Below, one piece after another: positions 63,067 to 64,000 of a stretch of 64,000 nt of DNA. A program made the position numbers and the translations under genes. Origin of the DNA: Paraburkholderia phenazinium (lineage in GTDB: Bacteria > Pseudomonadota > Gammaproteobacteria > Burkholderiales > Burkholderiaceae); the NCBI RefSeq assembly GCF_900141745.1, contig NZ_FSRM01000002.1, positions 2,976,001 through 3,040,000 of the forward strand. Direction: 5' to 3'. Each line of letters starts with the position of its first letter. The stretch's first letter is position 1. The notes under the pieces are model-generated. The model was not told the DNA's origin, made no database searches, and saw only the letters and a program-made list of their open reading frames with translations.

Positions 63067-64000
63067 TTAGCGAAGGTTGGTTCTCGCAAGCTCGACGATT
63101 TCGTCCCCTCGTCCGTTAAGGATGGCGCGCAACATATACAGGCTGAAACCCTTTGCTTGTTCGAACTCGATCTTCGGCGGCATAGCGAGTTCGTGTTTTG
63201 AAGTCACCACGTCGACGAGCGCCGGGCCGGGGTGTTCGAAGGCGGCTTTCAAGGCTGCAGCAATGTCTTCGGACTCTTCGACCCTAATGCTGAAAATCCC
63301 GGCCGCTTTCGCAATGGCGGCGAAATCCGTCTTGCTCAGATCTACGTTGGTGTCGAGATAGCCGCCGGCCTTCAACTCCATGGAAACGAATCCCAGCAGA
63401 CTGTTGTTGAACACCACGACTTTGATAGGAAGATCGAGTTGCCGTGCCGTCAACAGATCCCCGAGCAGCATTGACAGACCGCCGTCCCCGGACAAAGAGA
63501 CAACTTGCCGCCCCGGGTTGGCTCCCTGCGCGCCAAGCGCTTGTGGCATGGCGTTCGCCATGGACCCGTGATTGAATGAACCATGCAGCTGACGCCTGCC
63601 ATTCATGCTCAGGTACCGCGCCGCCCAGAGCGTGGGCGTTCCGACATCCGCGGTAAAGATCGCATCGTCGGCGGCCGCTTCGTCGATTAGCCGTGTCAGA
63701 TACTGCGGATGAATGGGTCTATCAGGTTCAGACGCAACCGCAAGATCCTCGAGATCCATTCTCGCCGTGGTGTAGTGCGCGATCGCATTGTCCAGAAAGC
63801 GCCGCTCATCCTTGTGCTGTAAAAGCGGCAGGACCGCTCTGATCGTATCCTTGACCGTCCCCACGAGCCCGAGCGTAAGCGGTGCCCGATGGCCGAGCTT
63901 CGAGCCCTTCCAGTCGATCTGCACGATCTTCGCGTTGCCCGGATAGAACGCGCGGTACGGGAAATCCGTACCCAGCATCACTAGCGTGTCACACGACTCC
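63067..64000 (-). CDS. poxB: Pyruvate:quinone oxidoreductase (pyruvate oxidase), C-terminal part
   Basis: PoxB converts pyruvate to acetate and CO2 and reduces membrane ubiquinone. The frame enters from the right edge, so about 310 C-terminal residues are seen. Visible are the start of the central FAD domain's end ([19 protein letters not shown]) and the thiamine-diphosphate motif [19 protein letters not shown] with [11 protein letters not shown]. The tail [19 protein letters not shown] fits the C-terminal membrane-binding segment of PoxB. It is first of the group with cydA, cydB and the CydX-like gene. Confidence 0.93.
   Translation of the reverse strand, partial: ESCDTLVMLGTDFPYRAFYPGNAKIVQIDWKGSKLGHRAPLTLGLVGTVKDTIRAVLPLLQHKDERRFLDNAIAHYTTARMDLEDLAVASEPDRPIHPQYLTRLIDEAAADDAIFTADVGTPTLWAARYLSMNGRRQLHGSFNHGSMANAMPQALGAQGANPGRQVVSLSGDGGLSMLLGDLLTARQLDLPIKVVVFNNSLLGFVSMELKAGGYLDTNVDLSKTDFAAIAKAAGIFSIRVEESEDIAAALKAAFEHPGPALVDVVTSKHELAMPPKIEFEQAKGFSLYMLRAILNGRGDEIVELARTNLR

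Noticed and set aside
1..64000. tRNA, rRNA, CRISPR arrays and intact insertion sequences
   Set aside because: I looked for T-arm consensus, rRNA segments, regularly spaced repeats and transposase motifs with flanking inverted repeats and found none. A tRNA and CRISPR search program would settle this.

Overview
The window reads as chromosomal DNA of a high-GC betaproteobacterium, most likely a Paraburkholderia (Burkholderiales). This is inferred from the protein families (DUF4148, long-form LeuA, a VpsR-like sigma-54 activator, ModB-ModC fusion) and from codon use, not from a database match. Genes are dense on both strands. I saw no rRNA, tRNA, CRISPR array or intact insertion sequence. Positions 1-34,400 look like ordinary core chromosome. 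From about 35,000 onward spacers are longer, carry relics of a dispersed repeat, and enclose small or broken genes, which suggests a more plastic region.

Left part (1-9.2 kb): ahpC with the start of ahpF cut off by the left edge; an EmrB/QacA-type exporter; a short CDF-like membrane protein; leuA preceded by a leucine-rich leader peptide too short for ordinary gene calling; a prolyl-4-hydroxylase-like oxygenase; an NTF2-fold protein; a second DHA2 exporter.

Molybdenum block (9.2-16.1 kb): a hypothetical protein, a DUF2325 coiled-coil protein, a ModE-type regulator, a NifQ-like protein coupled to a stand-alone sulfite-oxidase-type molybdopterin domain, then a periplasmic ModA/WtpA-like protein and one polypeptide that fuses the permease and ATPase of the transporter. 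The block suggests molybdate uptake, sensing and intracellular handling outside any visible nitrogenase setting.

Middle (16.1-34.4 kb): a lipoprotein beta-propeller; an epimerase-acetyltransferase-azoreductase operon behind a 26-bp palindrome; an orphan SAF-domain protein; a 1.8-kb spacer holding an orphan terminator (candidate small RNA) and two paired inverted repeats ahead of a sigma-54 activator; a patatin phospholipase; a third DHA2 exporter; a large MscS channel; and an overlapping gene pair, FAN1 nuclease plus a helicase fused to a RecB-like nuclease, directly behind a perfect LexA-type box.

Right part (34.4-64 kb): a Nudix hydrolase, a TPR protein, a PLP aminotransferase, small lipoproteins, the overlapping trio DUF1326-DUF2182-EamA, the butanediol-type genes alsD-alsS (AlsD carries an extra ribbon-helix-helix-like N-terminus), a YoaK protein, a BON protein, a permease-amidotransferase operon divergent from a MocR regulator, an M24 peptidase, a ferredoxin-type reductase, an amidase, a CcdA-like protein, and poxB-cydA-cydB plus a 46-residue CydX-like gene. 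PoxB hands electrons from pyruvate to quinone and CydAB passes them to oxygen; AlsSD takes pyruvate to acetoin. Two pyruvate overflow routes therefore lie within 17 kb.
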